A DNA stretch of 64,000 nucleotides from Sphingomonas sp. Y57 (GCF_001015195.1 NZ_LDES01000040.1:80477-144476); one strand, 5' to 3'. Shown: positions 46,526-55,114, counted from the first letter of the stretch. Program-made: numbers and translations. The notes: generated by a model from the letters alone, not told the origin.

Positions 46526-46980
46526 GCGTGCTCCTTGTGGAAGCGGGGGTGGGATAGCTTGTCGACGCGGCGTTGGTGGCGGTCGCCCGTGAAGCCCGTC
46601 GCCAGGAAGGTTGAAATGCAGGCCTTGGCCTGCTCAATGCCGATCAGTCGGGCGCCGAGCGCGATGATGTTGGCATCGTTATGCTCGCGGCTGAGCTGCG
46701 CCGACAGCACCTCGTTCACCAGCGCGCAGCGCGCGGCGGGGTGACGGTTGGCCGCGATCGAGATGCCGATGCCCGAGCCGCATAGCGCGATCCCGCGAAC
46801 CGCCTCACCCGCGGCGATCGCCTCCGCCAGGCGATAACCATAATCCGGATAGTCGACCGATGCGGCGCTGTCCGGACCAAGGTCGAGGACCTCATGGCCT
46901 TCGGCACGCAGCCATTCGGCGAGCGCTGCCTTCATATCGAAAGCGGCATGATCGGATGCGATGGCGATGGTCTCGGCCAT
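46522..46980 (-). CDS. rpiB: Ribose-5-phosphate isomerase B, 152 aa
   Basis: Interconverts ribose-5-P and ribulose-5-P. Start [13 protein letters not shown] carries the phosphate-binding loop; the active-site Cys is in [17 protein letters not shown], and the R-x-A-L motif with [11 protein letters not shown] follows. The ATG at 46980 has GGGA seven bases upstream; an ATG two codons earlier (46986) is equally in frame. First gene of the rpiB-glyA-nrdR-trmJ string, coupled to glyA by a 4-base overlap. Confidence 0.95.
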   Translation of the reverse strand: MAETIAIASDHAAFDMKAALAEWLRAEGHEVLDLGPDSAASVDYPDYGYRLAEAIAAGEAVRGIALCGSGIGISIAANRHPAARCALVNEVLSAQLSREHNDANIIALGARLIGIEQAKACISTFLATGFTGDRHQRRVDKLSHPRFHKEHA

Positions 46981-47165
46981 ATCCATTTCCCGTGCTGGTG
47001 AGTCGGCTGTTGGCCGCTCTCTAGGAGCGATGGGCCGATACCGCAATGCCGCATGCACCGCCGTCCCGATCATGAAGGTCGACGCGGCTGAGCTTTTCGG
47101 GTTGACCCGACCGGCGGGATATCCTTGATGCGGCAGGCATTTCCGTGGCGAGGAGGAGACGTTCG

Positions 47166-47687
47166 ATGAAGATCCGCACCGGTGCCGGCCTGGCGGCCAT
47201 GCTGCTGATGGTCGCTTGCGCACGTGGCGAGGACGCTCGCCCTATCGAGAACGCCACGGTCGCCGACAATGTCGCCGACGATGCGATCGACGACGTCGTC
47301 CCCGCCGAGAATGCGGCGGGGGCGAGCCTGCCGACCGATGGCTGGATCGGCAAGTGGATCGGGGTTGAGGGGCTGGTCCTCGACATCCAGCCGACGGGCG
47401 ACCGCGGCCATTACATGCTGAGCGTGACCCTGCTCGACGGTACCAAGAGCTATGAGGGCGTCGCCGAGGGGGACATGATCCGCTTCACGCGCAACGGGCG
47501 CCCCGAAAGTGTCCGTGCGGCGACCGGCGACCAGACCGGCCTTAAATGGCTGGCGGGCAAGACCAATTGCCTGATGATCCAGCAGGGCGAGGGTTTCTGC
47601 CGCGACGATGCCGCCGCGAAGCCGAGCGGGGATCCCGCCGCCCAGCCGGCGGCTCAACCGGCCACAGGGCCCGCCGCGCGGCCTTGA
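47166..47687 (+). CDS. Small predicted lipoprotein, unknown function, 173 aa
   Basis: Signal peptide with lipobox LMVAC (lipid Cys about 16 from the ATG at 47166, which has GAGGAGGAG upstream). A low-complexity linker rich in Asp/Ala (ENATVADNVADDAIDDVV) follows, then a compact domain (about 55-145; WIGKWIGVEGLVLDIQPTG, KTNCLMIQQGEGFCRD with a probable disulfide) and a PAAQPAAQP tail. WIGKW and the following strands resemble small beta-barrel lipocalin/META-like folds, but no named family is recognised. It is divergent from the rpiB operon. Confidence 0.8.
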   Translation: MKIRTGAGLAAMLLMVACARGEDARPIENATVADNVADDAIDDVVPAENAAGASLPTDGWIGKWIGVEGLVLDIQPTGDRGHYMLSVTLLDGTKSYEGVAEGDMIRFTRNGRPESVRAATGDQTGLKWLAGKTNCLMIQQGEGFCRDDAAAKPSGDPAAQPAAQPATGPAARP

Positions 47688-47719
47688 ATTAGCCGGTTTT
47701 CGGGGCTAGGGGCGCGACC

Positions 47720-47989
47720 ATGACCAAGCCCGCGCCCCTGATGACCGCCCAGGAGTTTGCCGATCGCGCACGCGAGATCGTCGCGACGATGCGTGGCCAC
47801 GCCGCTCATCGCGCGATCGATCTGCTGACCAACGACGTGCTGCGCGGCCTGGGCTATGGCGAAGGCATCGACATCTTCGAGGCGCAGGTCGGCCATTGGC
47901 ACGAGGCTGACGCCGCCTATCCGCATGTCGGTCCGTGCCCCGATTGCGAACGGGGCGCTGTCGAGGCGGAACGGCGCGCCGCAGCCTGA
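47720..47989 (+). CDS. Small conserved-looking protein with C-terminal CxxC, 89 aa
   Basis: Mostly helical (MTAQEFADRAREIVATMRGHAAHRAIDLL) with a C-terminal CPDC pair (GPCPDCERGAVEAE) that may bind zinc with the nearby His residues (GHWHEAD). It starts 32 bases after the lipoprotein gene and may share its message. The ribosome site is weak. No family recognised; coding is supported by codon-position GC bias and spacing rather than by homology. Confidence 0.6.
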   Translation: MTKPAPLMTAQEFADRAREIVATMRGHAAHRAIDLLTNDVLRGLGYGEGIDIFEAQVGHWHEADAAYPHVGPCPDCERGAVEAERRAAA

Positions 47990-48078
47990 TCCCCCGATTC
48001 GAAAGCAAGGGGCGGGAAGCGCCGTCTCGCTGGCATCGCCATGATTATCCCACCATATGATTTGGGAAAGGTCATGAG

Positions 48079-49134
48079 ATGCTGATGGACACCACCGTCA
48101 ACGACCCGCGCTGGATGAAACTCGTCACCCGCGATGCGGACGCCGACGGCAGTTTCGTCTATTCGGTGGCGACGACCGGCGTCTATTGCCGGCCAAGCTG
48201 CCCCGCGCGAACCCCAAATCCGCGCAACGTCGCCTTTCACGCCGATCCGGCGGCGGCAGAGGCGGCGGGCTTCCGGCCGTGCAAGCGCTGCCGCCCTACC
48301 GAGCCGCCGCTCGCCGAGCGTCAGGCGGCGATCGTCGCGGCGGCCTGCCGACGGATCGAGGCGGCCGAGGAGCCCTTGTCGCTCGGCGAACTGGCGGATG
48401 GCGCCGGGCTCAGCCCGCATCATTTCCACCGCATGTTCAAGGCGGTCACCGGGCTGACGCCCAAGGGCTATGCCGATGCCCATCGAGCGCGGAGGGTCCG
48501 CGACGCGCTGGGCAAGGGCGCACAAGTGACCGAGGCGCTCTATGATGCCGGCTTTGGATCGAGCGGTCGCTTCTACGCCGCCGCCGACGGTGCGTTGGGC
48601 ATGTTGCCCGGCGCCTACCGTAAAGGCGGGGCGGCGGCGGGAATCCGGTACGGTATCGGCGACAGCTCGCTCGGCCGGGTGCTCGCGGCGGCGAGCGAGC
48701 GGGGAATCTGTTCGATCATGCTGGGCGACGACGATGCCGAACTGGTCGCCGATCTCGGCCGCCGCTTTCCCAATGCGCGGACGATCGAGGCCGACGCGGA
48801 CTTCCAGTCGACCATCGATGCGGTGGTGGCGCTGGTCGAGGAGCCCGAGCGGGGCCTTTCGCTGCCGCTCGACATCCGCGGCACCGCCTTTCAGCGCCGC
48901 GTCTGGCAGGCGTTGCAAGCCATCCCGGCCGGTGAGACGCTGAGCTATGCTGGCGTTGCTCGCGCCATGGGAGAACCGCGTGCTGCCCGTGCCGTCGCCG
49001 CCGCTTGCGCCGCCAACAAGATCGCTATCGCCATCCCCTGCCACCGCGTTGTCCACAGCGACGGCTCGGATCGCGGCTATCGCTGGGGCGTCGAACGCAA
49101 GCGTGCCCTGTTGAGGAAGGAAGCGCGGGGCTGA
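48079..49134 (+). CDS. ada: Ada: adaptive-response regulator and O6-methylguanine-DNA methyltransferase, 351 aa
   Basis: Repairs methyl phosphotriesters and O6-methylguanine, and activates its own regulon when methylated. N-terminal zinc domain with Cys37, Cys41, Cys68 and Cys71 (VYCRPSCPAR; CKRCRP); AraC-type helix-turn-helix (about 80-180; LSLGELADGAGLSPHHFHRM); and C-terminal methyltransferase with PCHRV, acceptor Cys321. All four zinc ligands and the acceptor are intact. AAAGG lies nine bases before the ATG; the ATG at 48085 is an alternative. Converges on a diguanylate cyclase gene 13 bases away. Confidence 0.97.
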   Translation: MLMDTTVNDPRWMKLVTRDADADGSFVYSVATTGVYCRPSCPARTPNPRNVAFHADPAAAEAAGFRPCKRCRPTEPPLAERQAAIVAAACRRIEAAEEPLSLGELADGAGLSPHHFHRMFKAVTGLTPKGYADAHRARRVRDALGKGAQVTEALYDAGFGSSGRFYAAADGALGMLPGAYRKGGAAAGIRYGIGDSSLGRVLAAASERGICSIMLGDDDAELVADLGRRFPNARTIEADADFQSTIDAVVALVEEPERGLSLPLDIRGTAFQRRVWQALQAIPAGETLSYAGVARAMGEPRAARAVAAACAANKIAIAIPCHRVVHSDGSDRGYRWGVERKRALLRKEARG

Positions 49135-49147
49135 CCCGGGCCGGGCC

Positions 49148-50425
49148 TCAATCGATGGATGCCGCGGGAGTCGGTGCGCCGGCGGCATCGGCATGGACGA
49201 CCCTGTTCCTCCCGGCTGCCTTCGCCTGGTACAGGGCTTCGTCCGCCTTCTCGATCAGTTTCCAGAATGTCCTGGCCTGTGCCGGAAACGCCGCGACGCC
49301 GATGCTCACCGTCATCGCCCCTTCCAGCTCCGGATGACGGCTATCGGCCACCGCCACCCGGATACGTTCCGCCAGAGCCATGGCGTCGGAGAGCGTTCGG
49401 GGACACAGCAAGGCGAATTCCTCCCCGCCATAACGGAACAGCTCGGCCCCCTCGCCCTTCGCGGCGGCGATCGTTTCGGCAATCGTGCGGATCACGCCGT
49501 CGCCGACGACATGCCCGTGGCTGTCGTTGATCGACTTGAAATGGTCGATGTCGATCATCATCAGGCTGAGCGACGCGTTCGACCGTGAAGCGGCCTGCAG
49601 CATCGCCACACCTTTGGCATCGAGCTGTCCCCGGTCCAAAAGCCCCGTCAGCGCGTCCCGGCCGACCCGTTCCACCAGCTTTTCGTACCGGTGCCGGTAG
49701 GTCAGGCGATCGAACACGTCGACCGCGCTTCGCGCCCGCGCGGCAAGCGGTTCCCGTTCGAAGGCGTGCAGATAGACTGTCATCACGAGACTGAAGAACG
49801 CGGCTGCGGCGACCTTGGCGATCCAGCCCCCGTAGAAGGCCGAGGGCGGCACCCCCGCAAGGAAATGGAGACCGAGGTAGAAGAACAGCTGGTCGAAGCT
49901 CAGGACGAGCGACAGGCTGATGAACATGCGTATCGGAACGGTTTTCGCGATCGACCGCCCCAGCCTCTCATAGATGATGACGAGCGCGATCAGGTCGATG
50001 AACAGCAGGACCGACCCTACCACCATGAGCAGGCCCATCTGGTCGACGAAGTTGAAATCGGGATTGTAGCCCGGCAGGTCGGCGGTCTGGCCATAGAGGC
50101 GCAGGATCAGCCCCAACGCGATCATCAGGACGTTGCCGGCAAGCAGGCCGTAGATCGGCTGCCTCATCATCTCGGCGTCCTCCTTGATGTAGAGCAGGAG
50201 GAAGAAGGCGAGCTTGCCCGTGAACATCACCGTCGAGCCGGGTGAGATCAGGCCGAACGGCAGCTCGATGAAGAAGGTCGCCGCCAGATAGGTTTCGAGG
50301 AAGTGCATCGTGCCGAGCAAACAGAAGAAGACGCCCAGCCCGGTGGCACGCCTCGTCCTGAAAACCGCCCCCATGACCATCGAGTAGATTACGCCATGGA
50401 TGAGCAGCGCGAAGAAACCATACAT
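49148..50425 (-). CDS. Membrane diguanylate cyclase without I-site, 425 aa
   Basis: Six to seven membrane helices (about 1-215) form an unclassified MASE-like sensor, followed by a short helical linker and a GGDEF domain (about 255-405) with active-site GGEEF in FRYGGEEFALL. The four residues five positions before it are GEGA, not RxxD, so product inhibition through the I-site should be lost, unlike the cyclase at 15343-17160. Monocistronic, divergent from the EamA gene over a 271-base gap. Signal unknown. Confidence 0.9.
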   Translation of the reverse strand: MYGFFALLIHGVIYSMVMGAVFRTRRATGLGVFFCLLGTMHFLETYLAATFFIELPFGLISPGSTVMFTGKLAFFLLLYIKEDAEMMRQPIYGLLAGNVLMIALGLILRLYGQTADLPGYNPDFNFVDQMGLLMVVGSVLLFIDLIALVIIYERLGRSIAKTVPIRMFISLSLVLSFDQLFFYLGLHFLAGVPPSAFYGGWIAKVAAAAFFSLVMTVYLHAFEREPLAARARSAVDVFDRLTYRHRYEKLVERVGRDALTGLLDRGQLDAKGVAMLQAASRSNASLSLMMIDIDHFKSINDSHGHVVGDGVIRTIAETIAAAKGEGAELFRYGGEEFALLCPRTLSDAMALAERIRVAVADSRHPELEGAMTVSIGVAAFPAQARTFWKLIEKADEALYQAKAAGRNRVVHADAAGAPTPAASID

Positions 50426-50696
50426 ATCGCGAAGAATCCCCCCTGGACCTGATCGTTTTGAGATGGAAGCGTCCTATACGCCTTCATCAACAACGTGAAT
50501 CGCTACTATCATATGTCGGTTCCCTGATTCACTTTTCAGCCTCGTCGGCTTGAAAACGATCGAGACCCGATGGAAATCTACCCTGCCATCTGGCCTTGTG
50601 CCTCTACATAGAGCGTCTCCCTCTCTCTGGAATAGTGACAATAAATGCCGATTGTCTGGATGGTCAGCCGGGATACCGGCCGATAGGCCTGGCGCC
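50426..50696. other. Intergenic region between diguanylate cyclase and EamA genes
   Basis: The longest gene-free stretch of the window (271 bases). It holds a distant 9-bp inverted pair (GATCGTTTT at 50451 and AAAACGATC at 50554) and AT-richer blocks that may contain the two divergent promoters. No RNA gene or convincing small coding frame was seen. Confidence 0.4.
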
Positions 50697-51629
50697 ATGA
50701 ACGATGCCGGCCATCATCGCGTTCCCTTGTCCCACCTGCTGCTGGCGCTGGGCGTCGTGCTCGTCTGGGGGACCAATTTCACGGTCATCCGGGTCGCGCT
50801 CGACGAACTGCCGCCGCTGCTGTTCGCCGCGTTGCGCTTCTTCTTCGCGCTTGTGCCGGCCGCCTTCTTCATCCGCCGTCCGGCGGTGTCGTGGCGGTCG
50901 CTGGCGGCCTATGGCATATTGATCGGCGTCGGCCAGTTCGGCCTGCTCTACATCGCGATGGACGGCTTCATCTCTCCGGGGCTGGCGTCGCTGGTGGTGC
51001 AGAGCCACGTCTTCTTCACCATCGTCCTGGCCATGCTGTTCTCCGGAGAGGCGCTGCGGCCCTTCCAGATCGTGGCGCTGTCATTGTCGGTGCTGGGGAT
51101 CGCGCTGATCATCGAGCATGGCGATGCCAGCGCGACCTTGTTCGGGCTCGCTCTCACGCTGGTCGCGGCCCTGTGCTGGGGCATCGGCAACCACGTCGCC
51201 AAGGCGAGCGGCGCGACCGACATGCTCGGCTTCGTCGTCTGGGCCAGCCTGTTCGCTGTGCCGCCGCTCTTCCTCTTCGCGCTGGTGGCGGAGGGATGGC
51301 CGGCGATCGCCGGCGCGATTGCCCATGCCGGGCCGACCGCCTGGGCGGCGGTGCTGTGGCAGTCGGTTGGCAACACCATGTTCGGCTATGCCGCCTGGGG
51401 CTGGCTTCTCGCGCGCCATCCGGCGGCGGCGATCACGCCGACGGCCATGCTGGTGCCGGTCGTCGGCATGGCCACTTCCGCCATCGTGCTCGGGGAGGCG
51501 CTGCCCGCCTGGAAGATCGCCGCGGCCGCGCTGGTGATCGGCGGGCTCGCGCTCAACATGCTGTGGCCGCGTGCCGCCCGCCTGGTCCTCACATCGCGAG
51601 CATCCACACCGCCATCGCCACCATCATGA
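50697..51629 (+). CDS. EamA-family (DMT) transporter, 310 aa
   Basis: Ten-helix inner-membrane carrier made of two EamA repeats (first: LLLALGVVLVWGTNFTVIRV; second: FGLALTLVAALCWGIGNHVAKA). Family members export amino acids or other metabolites; substrate not predictable, though the two-repeat layout with VWGTNF resembles O-acetylserine/cysteine exporter-type members. The ATG at 50697 is chosen since the membrane fold begins 16 residues later; 49 in-frame upstream residues are low-quality. The 3' end overlaps the converging glutaredoxin-MauE gene by 41 bases. Confidence 0.88.
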   Translation: MNDAGHHRVPLSHLLLALGVVLVWGTNFTVIRVALDELPPLLFAALRFFFALVPAAFFIRRPAVSWRSLAAYGILIGVGQFGLLYIAMDGFISPGLASLVVQSHVFFTIVLAMLFSGEALRPFQIVALSLSVLGIALIIEHGDASATLFGLALTLVAALCWGIGNHVAKASGATDMLGFVVWASLFAVPPLFLFALVAEGWPAIAGAIAHAGPTAWAAVLWQSVGNTMFGYAAWGWLLARHPAAAITPTAMLVPVVGMATSAIVLGEALPAWKIAAAALVIGGLALNMLWPRAARLVLTSRASTPPSPPS

Positions 51630-52332
51630 CGTTCTCGAGCATCGATACGAAGCCGAGCGGCACGTTAGACGATCCGCCGACGCAGGCGCATTTGATCGAT
51701 CGCTTGTCGATATAGACCGCCTTGAACACCGACACCGCGCCGATCCCGCCGATGAACAATGCGATCGGCGCCGACAGCCAGGTCAGCACGCCCGCCACCA
51801 TCAGCACGCCGGCCAGTCCCTCGGCATAGGGATAGACGGTGCCATAGGGTACCCAGCGGCGCGCCAGCAGGTCGTAGTTGAGGAACATCGTCGCGAAGCG
51901 ATCGACGTCCTGAAGCTTGAGCAGCGCCAGCGCGCACATGCTGAAAGCGATGAACCATTGCCCTGCCTGGATGGTGAAGGGCGATCCGAACGCGGCCATG
52001 CTGGCCCCCACCGCCATCAGCGCGGTCATCGCGAACAGGACAGCGACCGGGCGATAGCTGGTCACGCCGGGCTCGGCGACCTTCAGGCCCAGATGGCGGC
52101 GCAGGTCGTCATGGCCGCCGATCCGCCGGCCGTCGATGAAGATCTGCGGCGTCGTCTTGACGTCGTGCTCGGTCTTGAACGCGTCGGTCTCCTCGCGCGT
52201 GCGCAGCCAGCGGTCGTCGACCGCATAGCCCCGGCTGCGCAGCAGGTGCAGCGCCTTCAGGCCATAGGGACAGACATGGTCCGGCATCACCATGCGATAG
52301 AGGATGGCGGTGGGCCGATCGGCGGTATCCAT
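51589..52332 (-). CDS. Glutaredoxin - MauE/DoxX membrane fusion, 247 aa
   Basis: Residues 1-85 form a glutaredoxin-like domain (Cys21-Pro-Tyr-Gly, VKTTPQIFIDGRRIGGHDDL glutathione site). Residues about 95-247 form a four-helix MauE/DoxX-type membrane domain with a conserved-looking KCACVGG near the C-terminus. The fusion suggests thiol-disulfide exchange across or at the inner membrane: the membrane cysteines could pass electrons or metal to the glutaredoxin. It is controlled by the facing MerR regulator through a typical elongated promoter, pointing to metal or thiol stress as the inducer (inference). Confidence 0.85.
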   Translation of the reverse strand: MDTADRPTAILYRMVMPDHVCPYGLKALHLLRSRGYAVDDRWLRTREETDAFKTEHDVKTTPQIFIDGRRIGGHDDLRRHLGLKVAEPGVTSYRPVAVLFAMTALMAVGASMAAFGSPFTIQAGQWFIAFSMCALALLKLQDVDRFATMFLNYDLLARRWVPYGTVYPYAEGLAGVLMVAGVLTWLSAPIALFIGGIGAVSVFKAVYIDKRSIKCACVGGSSNVPLGFVSMLENVMMVAMAVWMLAM

Positions 52333-52370
52333 GGGGCTTTCCTTCGGTTGAACGGACGGCGATGTCCCCT

Positions 52371-52401
52371 ATCTAGGAGCTGTACCATGGTACGGTTGCA
52401 A
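52371..52401 (-). promoter_or_regulatory. MerR-type promoter/operator of the glutaredoxin-MauE gene
   Basis: On the minus strand TTGCAA (52396-52401) and CTAGAT (52371-52376) are 19 bases apart, the over-long spacer typical of MerR-activated promoters. The spacer holds the perfect palindrome GTACCATGGTAC (52382-52393), which has the GTAC-N4-GTAC half-sites of mercury-type MerR operators. It lies just before both the MerR and glutaredoxin-MauE starts. Confidence 0.75.
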
Positions 52402-52411
52402 GAGGGTGCCG

Positions 52412-52822
52412 ATGACTGCGGACCTAACGATCTCGGGACTGGCCGGTGCCGGCGGCGTCGGAGTGGAGACGATCCGCTATTATCAGCGGCGCGGCTTGCT
52501 CGCGGAGCCGCAGAGACCGCGCGGATCGGGTATGGCGGGCGGAATCCGCCGCTATGGCGCGGAAGACGTTCGGCGGCTGCGCTTCATCCGTTCGGCACAG
52601 GCGGCGGGCTTCACCCTGAGCGAAATCGCTGAATTGCTCGCGCTCGATGCAGGGCAGGATCGGGAGCGTGCCCATGAACTGGCCGAGAGGCGGATCGGGG
52701 CGATCGATGCCGAGATCGCGAAGCTGCAGCAAGCGCGTGAAGCGCTCCGCCGGATGGCGGGCGCCTGCGCCTCGACACAGGACGGGCCGTGCCCGATCCT
52801 GACTGCCTTCGACGACGGCTGA
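52412..52822 (+). CDS. MerR-family regulator, mercury/copper-like, 136 aa
   Basis: Winged helix (about 5-75; VGVETIRYYQRRGLLAEPQ, GGIRRYGAEDVRRLRFIRSAQ) followed by the dimer helix and a C-terminal metal-loop candidate CASTQDGPCPIL. MerR proper binds Hg with three Cys; here two are present, seven residues apart instead of eight, and the one at the start of the dimer helix is missing (LDAGQDRERAHELA). Its ligand is therefore uncertain. The ATG at 52412 follows AGAGGG by five bases; a GTG at 52406 is an alternative. Divergent from its likely target. Confidence 0.9.
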   Translation: MTADLTISGLAGAGGVGVETIRYYQRRGLLAEPQRPRGSGMAGGIRRYGAEDVRRLRFIRSAQAAGFTLSEIAELLALDAGQDRERAHELAERRIGAIDAEIAKLQQAREALRRMAGACASTQDGPCPILTAFDDG

Positions 52823-52836
52823 GACGGACCCTCCTC

Positions 52837-52881
52837 TTGACTCCTTCCCAGGTGAGGAGAGTATAAGAACAAAAGTAGAAC
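52837..52881 (+). promoter_or_regulatory. SOS promoter with LexA box of the imuA-imuB-dnaE2 operon
   Basis: TTGACT (52837-52842) and TATAAG (52862-52867) form the promoter (19-base spacer; 18 if GTATAA is used). The alphaproteobacterial LexA site GAAC-AAAAGTA-GAAC (GAAC-N7-GAAC) occupies 52867-52881, ending directly at the imuA ATG. LexA bound there would cover the -10 and the transcription start. Confidence 0.88.
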
Positions 52882-53679
52882 ATGCGTGAGTCGCCATCCC
52901 TCCTGGCCGCTCTTCGCGCGCGTATTGGCGCGATCGAAGGGGCGAGGCCTGCCGAAGGCGCGCTGTTCGCCCTGGGCGCGGCGGAGCTCGACGCGCAGCT
53001 CGGCGGCGGCCTGCCGAAGGGGCGCCTGCACGAATTGTTCGCTGCCGAGGCGGACGATCGGGCGGCGCTGGCTGGCGCCGCGCTGATGCTGGCGATGCGG
53101 GCCGGAGGAGAGGGGGGATCGCCACCGCTGCTCTGGCTGCGGCAGGAAGGCGCGGTAAAGGCTGCGGGCGCGCTCTATGGACCGGGGCTCGCCGATCTCG
53201 GCTTCGATCCGGGGCGCCTGATCGAGGTCGTCGCGCCGGACGAGCCGGCGCTGCTGCGCGCGGCGGGCGACGCGGTCCGCTGCCCGCAGGTCGGCGCGCT
53301 GCTGATCGAGCCGTGGAAGGCGGCGCGCGGTCTCGACCTGACGGCCAGTCGCCGGCTCGCGGTCGCGGCGGAGAAATCCGGGGTGACGGTGCTGCTGCTT
53401 CGCGCCGAGGCGGAGCCGGGGCCGAGCGCCGCCTATAGCCGCTGGCGGGTGCGATCGCGCGCGTCGGCGGCACTGGAAGCGGGAGCGCCGGGCCATCCGG
53501 CGATCGGAATAGAATTGCTGCGTCATCGCGGGGGGCTGGATGGCCTGAGCGCGTGGCTGGAGTGGAACCGTGACGAGCATAGTTTCGAACAGGCGCCGCT
53601 ATCTGGCGCTGTTCTTCCCCTTCCTGCCGGCCGACCGGCTGGCGCGGGCAGCGCGGCGCCGGAACGGCTTTCCGCCTGA
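52882..53679 (+). CDS. imuA: ImuA (SulA/RecA-like mutagenesis protein), 265 aa
   Basis: Accessory factor of the ImuA-ImuB-DnaE2 mutasome, which copies damaged DNA. It shows the RecA-like layout (LDAQLGGGLPKGRLHELF, LLWLRQEG) but no Walker A GKT, so ATP binding at that site is doubtful. The ATG touches the LexA box, leaving at most about nine bases of leader and no room for a ribosome site. The 3' end overlaps imuB by 110 bases, and its last 36 residues are low-complexity (LPLPAGRPAGAGSAAPERL). First gene of the SOS cassette. Confidence 0.9.
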   Translation: MRESPSLLAALRARIGAIEGARPAEGALFALGAAELDAQLGGGLPKGRLHELFAAEADDRAALAGAALMLAMRAGGEGGSPPLLWLRQEGAVKAAGALYGPGLADLGFDPGRLIEVVAPDEPALLRAAGDAVRCPQVGALLIEPWKAARGLDLTASRRLAVAAEKSGVTVLLLRAEAEPGPSAAYSRWRVRSRASAALEAGAPGHPAIGIELLRHRGGLDGLSAWLEWNRDEHSFEQAPLSGAVLPLPAGRPAGAGSAAPERLSA

Positions 53680-55114
53680 CGCGCCCTTCGCGCTGGTCGA
53701 GAAGCGCAAGGGGGCGATATGCCTCGCCGCGGTCAACCGTGCCGCGCTGGCGCTGGGCATGACCCCGGGCCTCAGCCTTGCAGACGCCCGGTCGCGCCTG
53801 CCCGATCTCGGCATCGCCGATCATGATCCCCGGGCCGATGCCCGCTTCCTCGAACGCATCGCCGACGGTTGCGATCGCTACACCCCGATGGTCGCGCTCG
53901 ACCCGCCCGACGGGCTGCTGCTCGACATCAGCGGCTGCGCGCATCTGTTTGGCGGTGAGGCGGCGCTGCGCGACGACCTCGCGGCGCGGCTCGGCCGGCT
54001 GGGGCTGGAGGTGCTGAGCGCGCTGGCCGGCACGCCCGACGCTGCCCATGCGCTGGCGCGCTATCGCTTAAATCCCGCCGGAGCGACGCTTGGGGCCTTG
54101 CCCGTCGAAGCGCTCGGCCTCGACGGGGAAGAGACGGTCGGGCTGCGCCGGGCGGGGTTCAGGCGGCTCGGCGATCTCGATGCGCGACCTTCCCGGCTGA
54201 TCGCGGCGCGCTTCGGCGAGGCGACGCCCGACCGGCTGCGCTGCATCGTGGGCGAGCGCGATGTCCGGATCACTCCGCGGCGGCCCGAACCCGCGCTGAT
54301 GCTCGAACGGCGCTTTGCCGAACCGATCGGCCGCACCGAGGGGGCACTCGCCTCGATTGGCGAACTGGTCGGCCAGGCGGCGCGGCGGATGGAAGAGGCG
54401 CATCGCGGCGGCCGCCGGTTCGAGGCGCAGCTCTTCAGAACCGACGGCCTGGTGCGCGCGCTGCGGATCGAGACGGGGTTGCCGGTACGCGATGCCCGGG
54501 TCGTCATGCGGTTGTTCGACGAGCGGCTGGCGGCGCTCGCCGATCCGGTCGATCCCGGCTTCGGCTTCGATCTGGTGCGCCTGTCGGTGCCGCTGTTCGA
54601 GCCGCTCGCACCGCTCCAGCTCCCGCTCGAAGGCGGCGCGCTGGCGGAAGGCGAGCTGGCGCAGTTGCTCGACCGGCTGTCGACCCGGCTCGGCCGCCAC
54701 CGGGTGCGGCGGCTGGCTCCATATGACAGTCATGTTCCCGAGCAGGCGGCGTTCGCCTTTCCTGCGATCGAGGGCGGCCCGGCGGGCGGCTGGCCTGAAC
54801 CGGAATTCGGCGAGCCCCCGCTACGCCCGACCCATTTGTTCGATCCGCCACAGCCGATCGAGGTGATGGCGGGTGTCCCCGACGGTCCGCCGAGCCGTTT
54901 CCGCTGGCGTCGCGAGCTGCACGAGGTGACGCTGGCCGAGGGGCCGGAGCGGATCGGGGCGCTGTGGTGGCGGCGCGCCGACAATGCCGGTCTCAGCCGT
55001 GACTATTACCGGGTCGAGGACGGCAAGGGGCGGCGCTTCTGGCTGTTCCGGCTGGGCCTCTACGGGCGTGAGGCGGAAAAGCCCGCCTGGTACATCCACG
55101 GCCTGTTCGCATGA
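53570..55114 (+). CDS. imuB: ImuB, inactive Y-family polymerase-like protein, 514 aa
   Basis: Hub of the mutasome: holds DnaE2, ImuA and the sliding clamp together. Y-family fold, but the catalytic acidic residues of the palm are replaced (LALFFPFLPADRL where polymerases have D-x-D; LLLDISGCAHLFGGEAAL later), as expected for ImuB. A helix-hairpin region (LRRAGFRRLGDLDARP) and little finger follow. The GTG start at 53570 lies inside imuA; the stop overlaps dnaE2 (ATGA). A C-terminal clamp-binding motif was not pinned down. Confidence 0.93.
   Translation: MTSIVSNRRRYLALFFPFLPADRLARAARRRNGFPPDAPFALVEKRKGAICLAAVNRAALALGMTPGLSLADARSRLPDLGIADHDPRADARFLERIADGCDRYTPMVALDPPDGLLLDISGCAHLFGGEAALRDDLAARLGRLGLEVLSALAGTPDAAHALARYRLNPAGATLGALPVEALGLDGEETVGLRRAGFRRLGDLDARPSRLIAARFGEATPDRLRCIVGERDVRITPRRPEPALMLERRFAEPIGRTEGALASIGELVGQAARRMEEAHRGGRRFEAQLFRTDGLVRALRIETGLPVRDARVVMRLFDERLAALADPVDPGFGFDLVRLSVPLFEPLAPLQLPLEGGALAEGELAQLLDRLSTRLGRHRVRRLAPYDSHVPEQAAFAFPAIEGGPAGGWPEPEFGEPPLRPTHLFDPPQPIEVMAGVPDGPPSRFRWRRELHEVTLAEGPERIGALWWRRADNAGLSRDYYRVEDGKGRRFWLFRLGLYGREAEKPAWYIHGLFA

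Noticed and set aside
50451-50562. 9-bp inverted pair GATCGTTTT/AAAACGATC as an RNA structure
   Set aside because: 94 bases apart with no supporting pairing; likely chance.
50474-50698. Small open frame on the minus strand before the EamA gene
   Set aside because: No ribosome site, no domain, composition not coding-like.
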